Below, piece after piece: positions 7,453-16,420 of a DNA stretch of 35,489 bases (position 1 is its first letter; every line of letters starts with the position of its first letter). Below the pieces are notes generated by a model, which saw only the letters and a program-made list of their open reading frames with translations, ran no database searches and was not told the origin of the DNA. The stretch covers positions 1 through 35,489 of the forward strand of contig JAGAQY010000035.1 in NCBI GenBank assembly GCA_017622495.1, in the 5' to 3' direction. A program made the position numbers and the translations under genes. The DNA comes from Bacteroidaceae bacterium (lineage in GTDB: Bacteria; Bacteroidota; Bacteroidia; Bacteroidales; Bacteroidaceae).

Positions 7453-7603
7453 ATATTCATTCGTGTAAGTTATTAAATTATTAAAAAAGGTTATTGGCGT
7501 CGCTGCCAAAACGGCGCACCTAAAATATTCCCTACAAAAACCGTGCCAAAACGTTAAAGTAAAGAAATACAGGGAAGTAACGATTTTGGATTTTCGGGGA
7601 AAA

Positions 7604-7639
7604 TGTGCGAAATCGCACAAAAGTGTGCGTTTTCGCACA
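7604..7639. promoter_or_regulatory. Twin palindromes, candidate operator
   Basis: Two 16-bp sites lie in tandem: TGTGCGAAATCGCACA at 7604-7619 and TGTGCGTTTTCGCACA at 7624-7639. Both have perfect 6-bp half-sites TGTGCG/CGCACA around a 4-base centre, and their centres are 20 bases apart, about two helical turns. They lie 117 bases upstream of the peptidase start and look like a dimeric repressor or activator site. Confidence 0.55.
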
Positions 7640-7755
7640 TGCAGCGAAGTTCTTTCCTTGCAATGAGCGCTATCCTCGGTTGCAAAAATTCGGCCATTTA
7701 TTTGGTGAAGTCCGATAATTCTCGGAAATTTGTGGGATATAAAGAAATAGTTATA

Positions 7756-9930
7756 ATGAAAAGCAGATACATCATTGGTGCCTTGGCGGCTATGCTGGCG
7801 CTGGGCACACCTAACACTATGGCACAAGAGACTGCAGAGATGAAAGAGTTTACACTGGAGGACCTCAACTTTGGCGGTACCAACTACCGCAACATGATTC
7901 CCGGCAACCGCTGGCTCACCTGGTGGGGCGACCAGCTGGTGCGCCTCGATGTGGAGGAGTGCTACCTCGTGGATAAGAAGACGGGTAAGGAGACGGTGTT
8001 CTTCACCGTCGACGATGTGAACAAGTGGTTGGGATGTACGCCAGATAACGGTCTGCGTGCGCTCTACAACGCCACCTTCCCCTACAGCGACCAGCCTCTG
8101 GTGTTGCTGAAGTTTGGCGGCGAGCGTCGCTTGGTAGACTTCGAGCAAAAGAAGCAGGTGTGGAGCCAATGCAGTGCCGATGAGCTGCAGGCAAGCAACT
8201 TCAACACCGTCTCTCGCCATACCGCCTATGTCGATGGCGACCAGCTCTACTTCCGCCCGGCCGATGGCGGCAAGGACATACAGCTCACCACAGACGGCTC
8301 GCGCGAGATTGTGTATGGTCGCAGTGTACACCGCGACGAGTTTGGCATCCATAGCGGACTCTTCTGGAGCCCCGATGGCATGCGCCTCGCCTTCTACCGC
8401 ATGGACCAGAGCATGGTGACCGACTATCCGCAGGTGAACCTCTTCCCCCGTATAGCCACCCACGAGCCCGACAAGTATCCCATGGCCGGCGAGACATCGC
8501 ATGAGGTGACCGTGGGCGTATACGACGTGGCAACCGGCAAGACACTCTACCTCAAGGCTGGCGATCCCAAGGACCGCTACTTCACCAACGTAGCCTGGAG
8601 CCCCGACTCGAAGACCATCTATATGCTCGAGCTCAACCGCGACCAGAACGATTGCCGCCTCGTGAGCTACGATGCTACCACAGGCGAGCGCACCAGCGAG
8701 CTCTACCGCGAGACCGACGAAAAGTACGTGGAGCCGCAAAGCCCTATCATGTTTCTCCCGTGGGACGACAGCAAGTTTGTCCTGCAGAGCCAGAAGGACG
8801 GCTACAACCACCTTTACCTCTTCGACACCGAGGGTAATGAGCTGCGCCAGCTCACCCAGGGTCAATGGGTGGTGATGGATGTCGTAGGCTTCAACACGAA
8901 GAACAAGAGCATCATCATCAGCAGCAACGAGTGCAGCCCCATACAGTGCAACACCTGGGAGGTGAGCGTCAAGAGCGGCAAGCGCACCCTGCTCGACAAT
9001 GGCGAGGGCTGGCACACGCCCAAGCTGAGCAGCAGCGGACGCTACATCGCCGATAGCTATCAGACTCCCGAGATACCGCGCAACATCAGCATCAACGATG
9101 CCAAGACCCGCAAGCAGACGGCCTACTATACCTCGCCCAACCCCTGGGAGGGCTACAAGGTGCCGCAATTCTCGTGCGGAACCATCAAGGCAGCCGACGG
9201 CACCACCGACCTCTATTGGCGTATGGTGAAGCCCGCCGACTTTGACGAGACCAAGAAATACCCCACCGTAGTATATGTATATGGTGGTCCCCATGCCCAC
9301 AACGTGGATGCCCGCTGGAACTACGGCAGCCGCTCGTGGGAGACCTACATGGCACAGAAGGGCTACATCCTCTTCATCCTCGACAATCGCGGTAGCGAGA
9401 ACCGTGGTAAGGAGTTTGAGCAAGCCACCTTCCGCCACCTCGGCCAGGAGGAGATGCGCGACCAGATGTGTGGCGTGGAGTACCTCAAGAGTCTGCCCTA
9501 CGTGGATGCCGACCGCATCGGCGTGCATGGCTGGAGCTACGGCGGCTTCATGACCATCTCGCTCATGACCAACTACCCCGACGTGTTCAAGGTGGGCGTA
9601 GCCGGTGGCCCTGTCATCGACTGGAAGTGGTACGAGGTGATGTATGGCGAGCGCTATATGGACACTCCGCAGAGCAATCCCGAGGGCTATGCCCAGTGCT
9701 CACTGCTGCCCAAGGCCAAGAACCTCAAGGGCAAGCTGCAGATCATCACCGGATACAACGACCCCACCGTAGTGCCGCAGCACTGCCTCATGTTCATCGA
9801 GGAGTGCATCAAGGCAGGTACCCAGCCCGACTTCTTTGCCTACCCTGGCGAGGGCCACAACATGATGGGCCACAAGAGCGTGCATCTGCACGAGCGCATC
9901 ACGCAGTACTTTGAGGATTACTTGAAATAA
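7756..9930 (+). CDS. Secreted dipeptidyl peptidase IV-like serine peptidase (S9B)
   Basis: 724 residues from the ATG at 7756, chosen because it opens a clean signal peptide (MKSRYIIGALAAMLALG, cleavage near TMAQ); the frame is open further upstream but that part crosses the twin palindromes. A beta-propeller domain (about 60-480) contains the DPP-IV-type segment HRDEFGIHSGLFWSPDG, and an alpha/beta-hydrolase domain follows. The catalytic triad is visible: Ser594 in GWSYGGF, Asp669 in GYNDPTV, His701 in GEGHN. Family role: removal of Xaa-Pro dipeptides from peptides in the periplasm, feeding amino-acid uptake. A prolyl tripeptidyl peptidase cannot be excluded, since in this family substrate length depends on details of the propeller glutamates. 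It is monocistronic, with a hairpin terminator at 9994-10030. Confidence 0.9.
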   Translation: MKSRYIIGALAAMLALGTPNTMAQETAEMKEFTLEDLNFGGTNYRNMIPGNRWLTWWGDQLVRLDVEECYLVDKKTGKETVFFTVDDVNKWLGCTPDNGLRALYNATFPYSDQPLVLLKFGGERRLVDFEQKKQVWSQCSADELQASNFNTVSRHTAYVDGDQLYFRPADGGKDIQLTTDGSREIVYGRSVHRDEFGIHSGLFWSPDGMRLAFYRMDQSMVTDYPQVNLFPRIATHEPDKYPMAGETSHEVTVGVYDVATGKTLYLKAGDPKDRYFTNVAWSPDSKTIYMLELNRDQNDCRLVSYDATTGERTSELYRETDEKYVEPQSPIMFLPWDDSKFVLQSQKDGYNHLYLFDTEGNELRQLTQGQWVVMDVVGFNTKNKSIIISSNECSPIQCNTWEVSVKSGKRTLLDNGEGWHTPKLSSSGRYIADSYQTPEIPRNISINDAKTRKQTAYYTSPNPWEGYKVPQFSCGTIKAADGTTDLYWRMVKPADFDETKKYPTVVYVYGGPHAHNVDARWNYGSRSWETYMAQKGYILFILDNRGSENRGKEFEQATFRHLGQEEMRDQMCGVEYLKSLPYVDADRIGVHGWSYGGFMTISLMTNYPDVFKVGVAGGPVIDWKWYEVMYGERYMDTPQSNPEGYAQCSLLPKAKNLKGKLQIITGYNDPTVVPQHCLMFIEECIKAGTQPDFFAYPGEGHNMMGHKSVHLHERITQYFEDYLK

Positions 9931-9993
9931 AAATCCCTACACGTAGTACTCAAAAAGTGATTAATAGCTGGCACTGTCTTAATTAAATAAACG

Positions 9994-10030
9994 AATTGCG
10001 CGTGAAACCTTTAGGATTTCACGCGCAATT
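9994..10030. terminator. Bidirectional hairpin between convergent genes
   Basis: Arms AATTGCGCGTGAAA and TTTCACGCGCAATT pair perfectly over 14 bp, and the loop CCTTTAGGA can extend the stem with one bulge. A/T-rich sequence flanks both sides. It separates the rightward peptidase gene from the leftward BNR gene and shares its GCGCGTGAAA core with the hairpin at 837-870. Confidence 0.7.
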
Positions 10031-10083
10031 ATTATATTATGACACTTAGTGATTAAGCCAACGAAAAGATATCGACATCATCT

Positions 10084-11907
10084 TTATAGACCCTTCACTT
10101 CGTACTGCATCAAGCAGCGGTCATAGGCATTGAACTGCACGCCAGAGGTAGGAATGTCACCTGTAGCCACCTGGGTGGCCTTGAGTTTGGATGCTTCGAT
10201 GACCTGGTCGATGAGTCCGCCGCGGTATACGGTGAGGCGGTGACCATCGTAGGTGAAGGTGACATGCAAGGTGGCATGGGGTGTGGGCCAGTTGTCGCCA
10301 TGGGTGCCGGTGCAGTTGGTGGCCCAGTTGTCGGAGGTGTAGAGCACATTGGTGCTATAGTAGCGCTTGCCGGCAATCTCTACATAGGGACGCACAGTCT
10401 CCTTGTCGAGGCCATAGCTGAAGCTCTGTGTGGTGAGCAGGGTGCCGTAGTAGTGGTCGGTAGGGAGCGACACCTCAAGGTCGAGGGTGAAGCTGCCCTT
10501 TGCCTGCTTGGCCGCCGTGCAGACCTGCGGTGCAGAGCTATGGGCATGGATAGCGGTGGGGAAACCGGTGGGGAAACCCTTCTTGACTATCCAGTAGGCA
10601 TAGTCGCCATGCATCCACATGAGGCGCATGGGGGCATCCTTGGAGCCGGGAAGCACGAAGGGGCGCACATTGTTCTTGGCCGAACCGTAGGTAACCTGAT
10701 CCTTCATCACTACCTGACCATTGGAGGCCACGAGGTAGCGCCATATCTCGTAGATGCTCTCGCCCTTGGCGTTCTTGGTGGGTACCGAGAGGTACACGGT
10801 GCCTGGACATTCGGGGTCGAGGGCCATGCCGCCCGAGTAGCAGTACTCGGTATTGGAGGGGTGGAAACGTCCGCCACCATAGGCAAGGTCAGTAAGGCGC
10901 CATGCATCGCCTGTCCACTTGGCATAGTAGTACTGGTGGTGCTGCTTGGTGCGATCGATACGTACCATGGCAATGGTGGGGAGGCCAGCCTCATCGCAGG
11001 CAATCTGCCACACCCAATCGCGATAACCGTCGGGAGCATCGACCAGCGTATAGGGATACTGCTGCTTATACTCGGCGCTCTTGTTGACGCGGAACTTGCC
11101 ATCGGCAATCGTAGAGAGGTGGTTACCCTTGATATCCTCTAGCGCAGGGGCTACGGTGACACTGCCATCGGCACCCTGTGTGGGGTGCAGGTTGATGACA
11201 TTGAAGTAGAGCCAGCAGGGCCACTCGTTGTCGGGGTGACCGGTGGTGTAGGTCATATAGAGCTTGTCCTTACCGTTGCTATAGTACTTGGCATAGGGAC
11301 GTGCACCAGTGGACTGCACCATCTGATAGGGTCCCCACGCAATCTCTACATCGTCGTTCTCGTCGGGCAGGGTGAGGCGGGCAATGGTAGGATGCCAGCC
11401 GAGGCCACGCCAGCATAGGTAGAAGTGCTCGGGGTCGTCGCTCATGAGGAAGGGCGACGGATAGGTGGTGTTGTGGTTGGTCTTGATGCACTTCTCCTCG
11501 CCCAGAATGGTGATATCGCCGGGATACTTCGACACGCGGTAGTAGAATGCCGGTTCATCGGTGTGGCGCGAGTAGATGATGAGTACGCGCTCATCGGGGA
11601 GGACAAGGAAGGTGGGGTTGTTGTGGTCATCGGGCTGGAAGTAGCTGCGCACGAGCACCTCGGTGCGGCGACCTGTGAGGTAGTCAATCTGCAGGGCCTT
11701 GACATTCCCGTGTACGTCGATGTATCCGATATACGAGGCGTTGATGGTGCCCGACTCATTGGTGTAGTGGGTGGCGCGAGGGTCGGCAAACCAGCACCAA
11801 GCGCCCTCCTCGGAGAGCTGGTGGCCCGAGTAGCTCTGCTGCTGGGCGGTGATACCCTGCACGGCAATGGCGAGCAGGGTAATCAGTAAAATGGTATGTT
11901 TCTTCAT
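10084..11907 (-). CDS. Secreted BNR-4 repeat protein (putative glycan-active beta-propeller)
   Basis: 607 residues with a signal peptide (MKKHTILLITLLAIAVQGITAQ). The mature protein opens with GAWCWFADPRA (about residues 35-45), the hallmark start of the BNR_4 family, and continues with propeller-like blades: EVLVRSYFQPDDHNNPTFL, then YPSPFLMSDDPEHFYLCWRG, then ARPYAKYYSNGKDKLYMTYT. The last ~140 residues (from about 465) look like a beta-sandwich add-on. Family knowledge: BNR_4 proteins include ulvan-lyase-like (PL24/PL25) and other polysaccharide-active or binding propellers of Bacteroidetes. No SusC/SusD pair or other carbohydrate enzyme is adjacent, so the glycan cannot be guessed and enzymatic activity is not proven. 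A sialidase is less likely because no RIP motif or Asp-box series is clear. Confidence 0.75.
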   Translation of the reverse strand: MKKHTILLITLLAIAVQGITAQQQSYSGHQLSEEGAWCWFADPRATHYTNESGTINASYIGYIDVHGNVKALQIDYLTGRRTEVLVRSYFQPDDHNNPTFLVLPDERVLIIYSRHTDEPAFYYRVSKYPGDITILGEEKCIKTNHNTTYPSPFLMSDDPEHFYLCWRGLGWHPTIARLTLPDENDDVEIAWGPYQMVQSTGARPYAKYYSNGKDKLYMTYTTGHPDNEWPCWLYFNVINLHPTQGADGSVTVAPALEDIKGNHLSTIADGKFRVNKSAEYKQQYPYTLVDAPDGYRDWVWQIACDEAGLPTIAMVRIDRTKQHHQYYYAKWTGDAWRLTDLAYGGGRFHPSNTEYCYSGGMALDPECPGTVYLSVPTKNAKGESIYEIWRYLVASNGQVVMKDQVTYGSAKNNVRPFVLPGSKDAPMRLMWMHGDYAYWIVKKGFPTGFPTAIHAHSSAPQVCTAAKQAKGSFTLDLEVSLPTDHYYGTLLTTQSFSYGLDKETVRPYVEIAGKRYYSTNVLYTSDNWATNCTGTHGDNWPTPHATLHVTFTYDGHRLTVYRGGLIDQVIEASKLKATQVATGDIPTSGVQFNAYDRCLMQYEVKGL

Positions 11908-12034
11908 TTTATTATTTTTTTGTCAATGCTTGCGTTAGTCCAAGAACAAACAGCGGATTTGGTAAGTGTATAAGGTTCAGAGAAACATCAACTTGGATTG
12001 CTCAGAATTCATAATTCATAATTCAGAATTACAA

Positions 12035-13447
12035 TCACTCCTCTCCCATGAACATCGGATCCCAGCAGGGGAGCTGGATGGGCTTCTGCTTGGCAGCCTT
12101 AAGCACCTCGGGAGTGGCGTACTTCTTGTTCACTACGAGGCGGAACATGTACTCGTTGAACCACTCGTCGGTCATGATGAGGTGACCCTTGTGACCTGAG
12201 GCAGCGCCCCAGCTATTCTCAACCTTCCACATGGTGGGCTTGCCCTCGGCGTCGAGCTCCACTGCCATCATGGTCATGGCGTGTGACGAACCGCTGTCGA
12301 AGGTGCGTATGCGCTGTGCCTTGTCCATGCCGAACTCAACGCCCAGCAGTGACTCGTAGTCGTAGTTGGCGAGGTCGAGGAGGCCACGCTTGCTGTCAAG
12401 CTCCTTGCCCACGTCGCAAGAGAAATACATCATGGTAGAGTCCTTGATGGAGGCGATGGCCATCTGCTTGATATCGTCGAGCGGGAGGTTGAGGTAGAGC
12501 CAGTTGTGTCCGTCGTAGGTGTGGCGGTCGTACTGTATCTCATAGGTCTTCCAGTACTCGCGAGTGGGGTCATTCATGAGCATGATGTAGTCGTTCTGGT
12601 AGTCCTCACCGACAAACTCGGCGTAGAACGACTGGGGAGTATACTCCTTAGGTTCCCACATGTACTTGCCCTGAGCATCCTTGGGAGCCCACTTGAAGGT
12701 GGTGACGGGCTCGCCAAAGCCGAGCACGAGGATACGGTATATCTCGCTGAGCATATCGGTCTTCACTGTCTGCAGCTCCTTGCCCTTGGCACCGGAAGCC
12801 ACCTTGTCGCGCAGGATGAGAGCATCCTCGCGCAGCTTACGCTTGATAAGCGAGGTGAAGCGTGAGGTATTGTTGCTGGCATAGGTCTCGGGCATCACAC
12901 CTGCCGGCACGATACCATACTTCGCAGCCAGGTCGGCCACGCCAGTGAAAGTACCCCCATCGCTCAGGGGGTGCTGCAGGAGCCACTCCACGGTCTTGTC
13001 TTCGAGGGGTTTGTCGCCAGTGTCGATGATGGCCTGCAGGAAGAGGTTCGACTTCTCCAGCTGATCGTAGAAGAAGTTATACACGGGCGAGAAGGTGAGA
13101 CCTGCGAGGTTATGCTCGTTGATAACCTTGCTACGCATCACGTTCAGACCTGTGAAGAGCCAGCAACGACCCGATGACTGCTGGTCGGTGATTCCCTTCG
13201 AGGGTACACTGTAGGTGAAGTAAGTGTCCATCTCGGTCTGGTTGGCCTGATTTACGGCGAGCTTGCTCACGTCGTTGGCAGCCATGGCGTTGTGGATAGC
13301 GCGGTCAGAAGCGGTGAGGGTGTTCTCGGCCTTGAACTTCTCCAGCATCTGCGGAGTGATTTCCTGTGCCTGGGCACCAAGGGCCAGCACAGCGAGTGAA
13401 AGGAGGGTATATCTTCTTGTCTTATTCATAAAAAATGGCGTTTTCAT
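12035..13447 (-). CDS. C1B cysteine aminopeptidase, bleomycin hydrolase-like, secreted
   Basis: 470 residues from the ATG at 13447; an in-frame ATG at 13429 (MNKTRRYTLLSLAVLALG) gives a better signal peptide and may be the true start. The papain-type triad is complete: Cys95 in SSGRCWLF, His389 in SGSSHAMTM and Asn411 in VENSWG (numbered from the first Met), with the oxyanion Gln in the TDQQSSGRCW region. Length and motifs match PepC/bleomycin hydrolase. Unlike the cytoplasmic classical enzymes it has an export signal, a common situation in Bacteroidales, which points to periplasmic peptide breakdown. Its start lies 6 bases after the CoA-transferase stop, so the two are probably co-transcribed. 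Confidence 0.9.
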   Translation of the reverse strand: MKTPFFMNKTRRYTLLSLAVLALGAQAQEITPQMLEKFKAENTLTASDRAIHNAMAANDVSKLAVNQANQTEMDTYFTYSVPSKGITDQQSSGRCWLFTGLNVMRSKVINEHNLAGLTFSPVYNFFYDQLEKSNLFLQAIIDTGDKPLEDKTVEWLLQHPLSDGGTFTGVADLAAKYGIVPAGVMPETYASNNTSRFTSLIKRKLREDALILRDKVASGAKGKELQTVKTDMLSEIYRILVLGFGEPVTTFKWAPKDAQGKYMWEPKEYTPQSFYAEFVGEDYQNDYIMLMNDPTREYWKTYEIQYDRHTYDGHNWLYLNLPLDDIKQMAIASIKDSTMMYFSCDVGKELDSKRGLLDLANYDYESLLGVEFGMDKAQRIRTFDSGSSHAMTMMAVELDAEGKPTMWKVENSWGAASGHKGHLIMTDEWFNEYMFRLVVNKKYATPEVLKAAKQKPIQLPCWDPMFMGEE

Positions 13448-13453
13448 CGGTGA

Positions 13454-14947
13454 TTATGCAAATTCGCTCCAATCGGTAAGGCGCATGTCGCCCTTGCGTT
13501 GCAGGGCATCGTGCATGCCGAGTGCAGCGCGCACGTTGTGGCAGGTCTGGCCCTTGGCCGACATGTGGAGGTAGTCCCATAAAAGCTGGCGATAGTCGGG
13601 ATGCGCACAGTTCTCAATGATGGCCTTGGCACGCTCCATGGGACTCTTGCCGCGGAGGTCGGCAATACCCTGCTCGGTGATCATGATGTTGACGCTGTGC
13701 TCATTGTGGTCAACATGCGATACCATGGGAACGATGGCGCTGATCTTGCCCTCCTTGGCCACTGAGGGGCATGAGAAGATAGAGATGTAGGCGTTGCGGG
13801 TGAAGTCGCCGGAACCACCGATACCGTTCATCATCTTGGTGCCACATACGTGGGTGGAGTTGACATTACCGTAGATGTCGGCCTCAAGGGCGGTGTTCAT
13901 GGAGATGAGACCTAGGCGGCGTGCCACCTCGGGGTTGTTGGAGATCTCAGAGGGGCGCAGCACGAGCTTGTCCTTGAAGAATTCGATATCGTCGTAGATG
14001 CTCTGCAGGCAGTCGTTGCTCACGCTGAGCGAGCAGGTGCTGCCAAACTTACAGCGGCCCGAGCGGATAAGGTTGATGACAGAGTCCTGGATCACCTCGG
14101 TGTACATCTCGAAGGCAGGCACAGTAGCGTCGGCGCCAAGGGCACCAAGTACGGCATTGGCCACGTTGCCCACACCACTCTGCAAGGGTAGGAAGGTAGA
14201 GGGGATAATGCCACGCTTCATGTCACTGATGAGGAAGTGGGCTACATTGTGACCTATCTGCATGGTGATGGGGTCAGCATCGGTGAAGGGACGCGCCTCG
14301 TCGGGACGATTGACCTCTACAATACCGACAATCTTGGCGGGGTCGACCTGCACATAGGGTGTACCGATGCGATCGCTGGGCTTGTATACGGGAATCTCGC
14401 GACGCAAGGGAGGATCGGCAGGTTCATAAATGTCGTGCAAGCCCTTGGGAGCGGTGCCGTAAGCGCTGTTGAGTTCGATGATGACCTTGTCGGCCAAGCG
14501 AGCTACGGTGGGGGCGATACCTACACCGGCAGTGAGGTATACCTTACCGTCGGGGGTCACGTCGCAAGCCTCAAGGATGGCAACATCAACTTTGCCCATG
14601 AAGCCGTAGCGCACCTCCTGAGCCATCTGCGAAAGATGAATGTCATTATAAGCTATCTCACCGGCATTGACAGCCTTACGGAAATCGCCGTTAGTAGTGT
14701 AGGGAGCACGGTAGCGCAGTGCCTTGGCACGGGTGAGCGCACCATCGCAAGAGTCGCCGGTAGAGGCACCGGTGAAGAGGCCTATCTGGAAGGGGCGGCC
14801 TGCGGCATGCTCAGCCTCGGCGATGCGGGCAATCTCAGCGGTTACAGTCTTGGGGGTGCCGGCAGGAGTAAATCCGCCCAAACCCACATTGTAGCCATGC
14901 TTGACATGGCTTGCAGCCTCAGCTGCAGTGATAATCTTGAAGCTCAT
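13454..14947 (-). CDS. Acetyl-CoA hydrolase/transferase family; succinate CoA-transferase
   Basis: 497 residues, the normal length for the AarC/Cat1 group. It begins MSFKIITAAEAASHVKHG and includes GLGGFTPAGTPKTV near the N-terminus, VPAFEMYTEVIQDSV with the likely catalytic Glu285 (equivalent to the Glu of AarC that forms the CoA thioester), EADIYGNVNSTHV, and the C-terminal signature EQGIADLRGKSPMERAKAII. Family role: transfer of CoA between acetate and succinate (or propionate), which fits the succinate/propionate fermentation of Bacteroidales. Cytoplasmic. A -7-like box lies on the minus strand at 15018-15025 upstream. It is followed at once by the C1B peptidase gene. Exact acyl preference cannot be read from sequence. 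Confidence 0.92.
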   Translation of the reverse strand: MSFKIITAAEAASHVKHGYNVGLGGFTPAGTPKTVTAEIARIAEAEHAAGRPFQIGLFTGASTGDSCDGALTRAKALRYRAPYTTNGDFRKAVNAGEIAYNDIHLSQMAQEVRYGFMGKVDVAILEACDVTPDGKVYLTAGVGIAPTVARLADKVIIELNSAYGTAPKGLHDIYEPADPPLRREIPVYKPSDRIGTPYVQVDPAKIVGIVEVNRPDEARPFTDADPITMQIGHNVAHFLISDMKRGIIPSTFLPLQSGVGNVANAVLGALGADATVPAFEMYTEVIQDSVINLIRSGRCKFGSTCSLSVSNDCLQSIYDDIEFFKDKLVLRPSEISNNPEVARRLGLISMNTALEADIYGNVNSTHVCGTKMMNGIGGSGDFTRNAYISIFSCPSVAKEGKISAIVPMVSHVDHNEHSVNIMITEQGIADLRGKSPMERAKAIIENCAHPDYRQLLWDYLHMSAKGQTCHNVRAALGMHDALQRKGDMRLTDWSEFA

Positions 14948-15017
14948 AATTCTGTATGTTTTATTTGTTGTCTTTTATCTCAATACAATAGGTTTGCACG
15001 CGTGTGCTTATTGCATG

Positions 15018-15025
15018 CAAAGTTA
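15018..15025 (-). promoter_or_regulatory. -7 box (TAACTTTG) of the CoA-transferase operon
   Basis: On the minus strand TAACTTTG matches the Bacteroidetes -7 consensus TAnnTTTG and lies about 70 bases upstream of the CoA-transferase ATG. The -33 element is weak, so the call rests on the -7 box and position. Confidence 0.45.
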
Positions 15026-15047
15026 AGGAATTATATATTACCTTGCG

Positions 15048-16106
15048 CTAATTTGTCATTTTTTCTTTCAAAGTACCCTTGATCAGCTTGTTCATGGGCC
15101 GCTCAAAACAATAGTAAGAAGCAGCACTGAGTAGCAAGGTGAGTAGCAACAACAGCAGCACAGCTACATAGGGTGAGAGGGCAAACGGGAGAATATGCTC
15201 TACCTCAACATACACCCTGAAGAGCAAGTGATGTATGAGGTAAAAGCCGAAACTGATCTCTCCGCCCAACACTAACCACCGGTGCGAGAGCAACCTCGAG
15301 AGATGCCCCTGCTGCAAGGAGAACACGAAGATGATACCAGCAATAGGGAACCAATAGTAGCACGAGTAACGGTATACCTGCCCGATGTGAGGAGCAAGGA
15401 GGTAGAAGGCTGCCAGCAACGACAGCGAGATGACCTCTATCCATGTGCCCCAACGCATGGAACCGACAGCAGGAGCAAAGCGACGGTAGCATACATACAC
15501 AATCATACCCAGCAAGAAGTCGGGGAAACGGGTCAGCGGGTTGACGTACCATACCCCCTTCTCTATTGCAGGCGGGGTAAAGTGCATACCCACTACCACG
15601 GCCACAGCGCATATTGCAAACAGCAGGTAGAGTCGCCTCGGATGACGCAACAGAGGCACTATGAAGGGAAAGCAAAGGTAGAAAAATTGCTCACAACACA
15701 GGCTCCACGAAGGACTATTGAACGAGAAGAACCACTCAGAATAGGGCACGTAGGCCTGACAAAGAAAGAGGTTAGCCACAAAATGCTTTACCCAATAAAG
15801 CAGTCCATTAGCCAAGGTACAAGTTCCCAACGCCGCTGCCACAAGCAACATGAGGCAATGGAGAGGATAGATACGGGCTATGCGAGCCACCCAAAACTCA
15901 CGGGCACTCGTGCTACCCCTCCTGAAGCGTTCGTCGTAACTGTATGAGATGACAAATCCACTAAGCACAAAGAAGAAGCTCACACCTACATACCCTTCGG
16001 TGAAGACAGGTATATCAAAACAACCACTTATGATGTTGCAGTGGGAGGCAAAAACCATAAGGGCAAAAACCAGGCGCAAGGAAGTGAGCGAATGAATCAT
16101 AACCAA
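15048..16106 (-). CDS. Acyltransferase 3 family membrane protein (OafA/YrhL type)
   Basis: 352 residues, almost all in about ten hydrophobic segments. The N-terminus SLTSLRLVFALMVFASHC carries the conserved Arg (R11) and His (H22) of the acyltransferase_3 family, and EGYVGVSFFFVLSGFVISYSY follows as in OafA-like enzymes. Family role: transfer of acetyl or other acyl groups from cytoplasmic acyl-CoA to cell-surface sugars such as O-antigen, capsule or peptidoglycan. No SGNH domain is fused. A second ATG two codons in (MIHSLTSLR) is equally good. It has its own promoter-like element at 16136-16167 and its stop lies 100 bases from the CoA-transferase start, so it is probably transcribed separately. 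The acceptor sugar is unknown, with no glycosyltransferases adjacent. Confidence 0.88.
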   Translation of the reverse strand: MVMIHSLTSLRLVFALMVFASHCNIISGCFDIPVFTEGYVGVSFFFVLSGFVISYSYDERFRRGSTSAREFWVARIARIYPLHCLMLLVAAALGTCTLANGLLYWVKHFVANLFLCQAYVPYSEWFFSFNSPSWSLCCEQFFYLCFPFIVPLLRHPRRLYLLFAICAVAVVVGMHFTPPAIEKGVWYVNPLTRFPDFLLGMIVYVCYRRFAPAVGSMRWGTWIEVISLSLLAAFYLLAPHIGQVYRYSCYYWFPIAGIIFVFSLQQGHLSRLLSHRWLVLGGEISFGFYLIHHLLFRVYVEVEHILPFALSPYVAVLLLLLLTLLLSAASYYCFERPMNKLIKGTLKEKMTN

Positions 16107-16135
16107 TACTAAAAATAAATGTATCTTCGCGGATG

Positions 16136-16167
16136 CAAAGATACTAACAAACGAGCGAAAGATACAA
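16136..16167 (-). promoter_or_regulatory. Promoter of the acyltransferase gene
   Basis: On the minus strand TTG (16165-16167) is followed after 21 bases by TATCTTTG (16136-16143), an exact match to the Bacteroidetes TTTG/TAnnTTTG promoter form. The start codon lies 30 bases downstream. Confidence 0.65.
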
Positions 16168-16178
16168 GAAAAACAAAA

Positions 16179-16250
16179 AAAGAGGAACTTCGCAGCCCCT
16201 CTTTCCCATTTTTAACCTAAACCTTAACTATGAAAAAATCTAATGTTTAG
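16179..16250 (+). other. Hairpin plus 6-codon reading frame upstream of miaB
   Basis: Arms AAAGAGG (16179-16185) and CCTCTTT (16198-16204) form a small hairpin, followed by TTTAACCTAAACCTTAACT and a minute frame MKKSNV (16230-16250). The string of A+T-rich leader, CCTAAACC motif and mini-ORF resembles a leader element I associate with Bacteroidales intergenic regions. It lies upstream of the miaB promoter, so it may instead be an orphan regulatory repeat. Confidence 0.3.
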
Positions 16251-16360
16251 TGCAAAGGTGAGGCTTTTTTTCTTAACAACAAAGAAAAATCTTAAAATTT
16301 TCAAAAAAAATTGAGATACAGAAGAGTTTAACATGCAAAAGGACTCCAAAAACCCAAATT

Positions 16361-16395
16361 TTTGACAATTTATTCGCAAAATAGCCGTATCTTCG
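16361..16395 (+). promoter_or_regulatory. Promoter of miaB
   Basis: TTTG at 16361-16364 and TATCTTCG at 16388-16395 match the Bacteroidetes -33/-7 pattern with slightly long spacing (23 bases). The miaB ATG follows 25 bases later. Confidence 0.55.
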
Positions 16396-16420
16396 CATTC
16401 AAAAACTAAAACAACACGAT

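Noticed and set aside
7091..7460. Several small frames over the nested repeat (peptides such as HTDLTNLT and SREKRE)
   Set aside because: They are translations of the inverted repeat on both strands; no start signals or codon pattern of a real gene.
7243..9528. A 761-codon open frame on the minus strand, opposite the DPP-IV-like gene
   Set aside because: It is a shadow of the G/C-rich codon pattern of the real gene; it lacks domains, is low in diversity (many Val/Ala/His/Leu), and crosses the nested inverted repeat. The plus frame has signal peptide and catalytic triad.
10240..11142. A 300-codon plus-strand frame within the BNR gene
   Set aside because: Shadow of the minus-strand gene; Gly/Val/Ala-rich with no motif, while the opposite frame has a signal peptide and the BNR_4 start.
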